DNA from: Pseudomarimonas salicorniae
GTDB taxonomy: Bacteria; Pseudomonadota; Gammaproteobacteria; Xanthomonadales; Xanthomonadaceae
Length of the DNA: 64,000 nucleotides
Reading direction: 5' to 3'
Assembly (NCBI RefSeq): GCF_023156535.1
Contig: NZ_JALNMH010000010.1
Span: 62,001-126,000, forward strand
The notes below the pieces were generated by a model. The model worked only from the letters and a program-made list of their open reading frames with translations, had not been told where the DNA came from and ran no database searches. Below, piece by piece: positions 61,807-64,000 of the stretch. The position numbers and the translations under genes are program-made. Position 1 is the first letter of the stretch; each line of letters begins with the position of its first letter.

Positions 61807-63424
61807 GCTTCGCCTGTCCCTGGCCGCCGCGCTGGCGGTCCTCCTGCACGCCACGCCCGCTTCGTCCGTCGAGGTGGAACTGACTAACTTCGATGCCGGA
61901 ACCGGCGCCGGTCTCGACGACCCCAGCCCGCGGGCTCCGGTCGGCGGGAACCCGGGAACCACCCTCGGGCAGCAGCGCCAGATTGCCTACCAGTTTGCTG
62001 CCGACCTCTGGAGCACGGTGCTCGACGGCGAGACGCCGGTTCGGGTGACCGCCTCGACCCAGCCGTTGAGCTGCACGCCGACCAGCGGCACCCTCGCCCA
62101 GGCGGGCGCGCTGAGCGTCTACCGCAACTTCCCCGGCTCGATTCCCAACACCTGGTACCACGTTGCCCTGGCCAAGGGGATTACCGGCATCGACCTGCCG
62201 ACCAGCTCCGGGTTCGACATCCTCACCCAGTTCAACGGGGCGATCGGCGTTGATCCGAACTGCCTGACCGGTTCGGACTGGTACTACGGCCTCGATGGCA
62301 ATACGCCCGCCGGAAAGATCAACTTCCTCAACGTGGTCATGCACGAGATCGGGCATGGTCTCGGCTTCTCGGGCTTCGAGAACGTGAGCAGCGGTCAGCC
62401 GCTGGCGGGCACGCCGAGCATCTACGCCACCTATGCCTTTGACAACACGCAGGGTCAGCTGGTCCGCAACATGACCGCCGCCCAGCGCGTCGCCGCCTTC
62501 GTCAACGACGGCAACCTGGTCTGGACCGGCCCGAACGTGACCGCCCAGGCGCCGCTGGTGCTCGACTACGCGGTCGTCCTCCGGGCCTCGGCGCCTGCTG
62601 CGATCGCCGGCAACGAGTACGACGCGGTAGCCGCCGCCTTCGGCCCCGCAGCCACGCCGGGCAGTTTCGCGGGAGCCGTGGCCGTCGCCAACGACGGCAC
62701 CGGTCCGACCGCCACCCTGGCCTGCCAGCCGCTGCAGAACGCTGCAGAGGTGGCCGGCAAGCTGGCCCTGGTCGATCGCGGTGTCTGCGCCTTTGCGGTC
62801 AAGGCCGCCAATGCCCAGGCTGCCGGCGCCACCGGTGTGATCATCGCCAACAGCGCTGGCGGGGCGTTCGCACCCGGCGGCACCGCGGCCGATGTCACCA
62901 TTCCGGTGATCGGGGTGGCGCAGGCCACCGGCGCTGCCTTCAAGGCGAACTCCGCGGGACTGGCGGCGGCTCTGGTGCAGAGCGGCACGCGTCTGGCCGG
63001 TGCGGATGCGGCGGGCCGGGTGCAGATGTACGCGCCGACGGCGCGGGCGCCTGGATCCACCTACTCGCACTTCGATACGCGGGTCAGCCCGAATGCGCTG
63101 ATGGAGCCGTTCAACACGGCCAGCATCCAGGCCAACTACAGCATCGACCTGACCCCGGCCCTGTTCGCCGACGAGGGTTGGCCGCTGGATACCGGCTCGG
63201 CACGCATCGGCGACTGTGATACCGGCGTGGCCGTGCAGCAGGAGGGCGGGCTGATCATCGGCGCCAACCTGGTCGCCCAGAGCAATGTCTGCAAGATCGG
63301 CGCGCGCAACCACGGCCAGTACGTCAGCTGCATGTCCGGGCATACCAATGCCCTGCGCGCCGCCGGCCTGCTTCCGGCCGGTTCGCACGGGGCAATCCAG
63401 CGCTGCGTGGCGAAGAACAAGTAG
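61799..63424 (+). CDS. Exported zinc metalloprotease-like protein with an inserted PA domain
   Basis: 541 residues, ATG 61799 ([18 protein letters not shown]), with signal peptide 1-22. The zinc motif is [11 protein letters not shown] (H182, E183, H186); the position of the usual third ligand is Gly192, so the third zinc ligand must lie elsewhere or the site is altered. Residues about 285-385 form a PA (protease-associated) domain, recognisable by [30 protein letters not shown]. After it, [16 protein letters not shown] resembles the segment following the active site in other HEIGH proteases. The C-terminus ends CVAKNK and lacks the FE tail of the other two. Secreted; substrate unknown. Confidence 0.8.
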   Translation: MNKLRLSLAAALAVLLHATPASSVEVELTNFDAGTGAGLDDPSPRAPVGGNPGTTLGQQRQIAYQFAADLWSTVLDGETPVRVTASTQPLSCTPTSGTLAQAGALSVYRNFPGSIPNTWYHVALAKGITGIDLPTSSGFDILTQFNGAIGVDPNCLTGSDWYYGLDGNTPAGKINFLNVVMHEIGHGLGFSGFENVSSGQPLAGTPSIYATYAFDNTQGQLVRNMTAAQRVAAFVNDGNLVWTGPNVTAQAPLVLDYAVVLRASAPAAIAGNEYDAVAAAFGPAATPGSFAGAVAVANDGTGPTATLACQPLQNAAEVAGKLALVDRGVCAFAVKAANAQAAGATGVIIANSAGGAFAPGGTAADVTIPVIGVAQATGAAFKANSAGLAAALVQSGTRLAGADAAGRVQMYAPTARAPGSTYSHFDTRVSPNALMEPFNTASIQANYSIDLTPALFADEGWPLDTGSARIGDCDTGVAVQQEGGLIIGANLVAQSNVCKIGARNHGQYVSCMSGHTNALRAAGLLPAGSHGAIQRCVAKNK

Positions 63425-63440
63425 GAAAAGGGTGGGCGGG

Positions 63441-63473
63441 CCCGGCTCCGGTCTGCGCCGGAGCCGGGTTCTT
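63441..63473 (+). terminator. Intrinsic terminator after the PA-domain metalloprotease
   Basis: CCCGGCTCCGG (63441-63451) pairs with CCGGAGCCGGG (63458-63468) around TCTGCG, an 11-bp GC stem followed by TTCTT. The T-run is weak, but the stem is strong and well placed 17 bases after the stop. Confidence 0.75.
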
Positions 63474-63585
63474 CGCATCGGGCGCCCTCCCTTCGGGGGG
63501 GCGCCTATTGCCCGCAGCCCGGCCAGGCCCTATTCTTGGCTGTTCTTTTTTCGAGGAGCGCCCAGCCGGGCGCGTTGAGGATCCT

Positions 63586-63879
63586 ATGGCGCGTGTAACC
63601 GTCGAAGACTGCCTGAAGGTGGTCGACAACCGTTTCGAACTGGTGGTGATGGCCTCAAAGCGGGCCCGCCAGCTCGCCAAGGGAGCGCAGTCGGCCCTGG
63701 CCGGCGAGGAAGGCGAGGACAAGCCGACCGTGCTGGCGCTGCGCGAGATCGCAGCGCGCAAGGTCGACCAGGCGATGATTGATGAAGTCGAGAAGGTCGA
63801 GCGCGAGCGGGCCGAGCGCGAGGCCCTGGAGTGGGCCGCCGCCGAAGTCGACGACGATCTTTCGAAGGGCGACGACTGA
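63586..63879 (+). CDS. rpoZ: RNA polymerase omega subunit
   Basis: 97 residues, ATG 63586 with GAGG 5 bases upstream. Omega landmarks: [32 protein letters not shown], and [15 protein letters not shown], with an acidic C-terminal tail. It helps fold the beta' subunit and stabilise the core enzyme. In gammaproteobacteria spoT commonly follows rpoZ; the window ends before this can be tested. Confidence 0.96.
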   Translation: MARVTVEDCLKVVDNRFELVVMASKRARQLAKGAQSALAGEEGEDKPTVLALREIAARKVDQAMIDEVEKVERERAEREALEWAAAEVDDDLSKGDD

Positions 63880-64000
63880 CCCGAGCGGGCGACGCCGCGC
63901 GCCCTTTCATACCCGCCGCCTGTCCGCGGCGCGGCGGGGAGGGATCTCCGGCGTTGCCGCCGCACCGGGGGCTTTGTAGTCTCCCCGGATGAATGCGAAT
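63880..64000 (+). other. Spacer after rpoZ with a possible next start codon
   Basis: 110 bases without a supported gene, then ATGAATGCGAAT at 63989-64000, which could begin the next gene (spoT would be expected after rpoZ). Only four codons are visible, so this is a guess from known gene order. Confidence 0.2.

Overview
This GC-rich window reads as chromosome of a gammaproteobacterium of the Lysobacterales (Xanthomonadales). The evidence is gene order I associate with that group: clp divergent from speD, with coq7 nearby; trpG-trpD-(ABM-fold gene)-trpC; rplM-rpsI; and a SNF2 helicase / DUF1289 / DUF349 / tRNA-binding run. Several exported proteins also end in a short '...FE' tail that I recall from this order. 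Coding density is high, with many 4-base ATGA overlaps. No prophage, integrase, CRISPR array or complete insertion sequence was seen.

Layout. 1-8.2 kb: the end of rdgB, two exported zinc-metalloprotease-like proteins and a very large exported RCC1/beta-propeller protein. 8.2-18.4 kb: a palindrome-rich repeat tract, a DHH phosphoesterase, an AlkB-type hydroxylase divergent from an AraC regulator, an S46 dipeptidyl-peptidase, a membrane histidine kinase, and an MmyB-type regulator with a clear operator facing two small membrane proteins. 18.5-27.8 kb: a chemoreceptor, an Ada-like DNA-repair methyltransferase, a degenerate hybrid kinase, a phosphopantetheinyl transferase and a periplasmic-sensor diguanylate cyclase. 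27.9-30.3 kb: an ECF sigma / membrane anti-sigma / PDZ-protein cassette plus a duplicated domain. 30.8-43.5 kb: pdxJ, the SNF2 operon and an unusual amidohydrolase pair. 43.7-47.2 kb: tryptophan genes and a HAD phosphatase. 47.7-51.0 kb: a Sel1-like lipoprotein, a second copy of the sigma/anti-sigma/PDZ cassette and a MarR-GNAT fusion with its operator. 51.0-56.7 kb: clp, speD, coq7, an Fe-S oxidoreductase, rplM-rpsI, two tRNAs and cytidine deaminase. 57.2-64 kb: CoA-transferase/SDR/MBL genes, small ORFs, a third exported metalloprotease and rpoZ.

Two themes stand out. First, the three-gene cassettes at 27.9 kb and 48.5 kb are clear paralogues in all three positions. The anti-sigma proteins lack a zinc anti-sigma motif and share a periplasmic signature, and the third gene is a periplasmic PDZ protein without a protease domain. 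This looks like a sigma-based envelope signalling module that I cannot match to a described system. Second, four intergenic regions hold copies of one composite element made of nested palindromes (including GTAG/GTGG-headed REP arms) bounded by inverted GGGCGC...AGCAGAC ends: two long copies of about 373 bp and two short copies of about 264 bp. No transposase lies in the window.

All calls rest on reading the sequence and on remembered family features; no database search was run.
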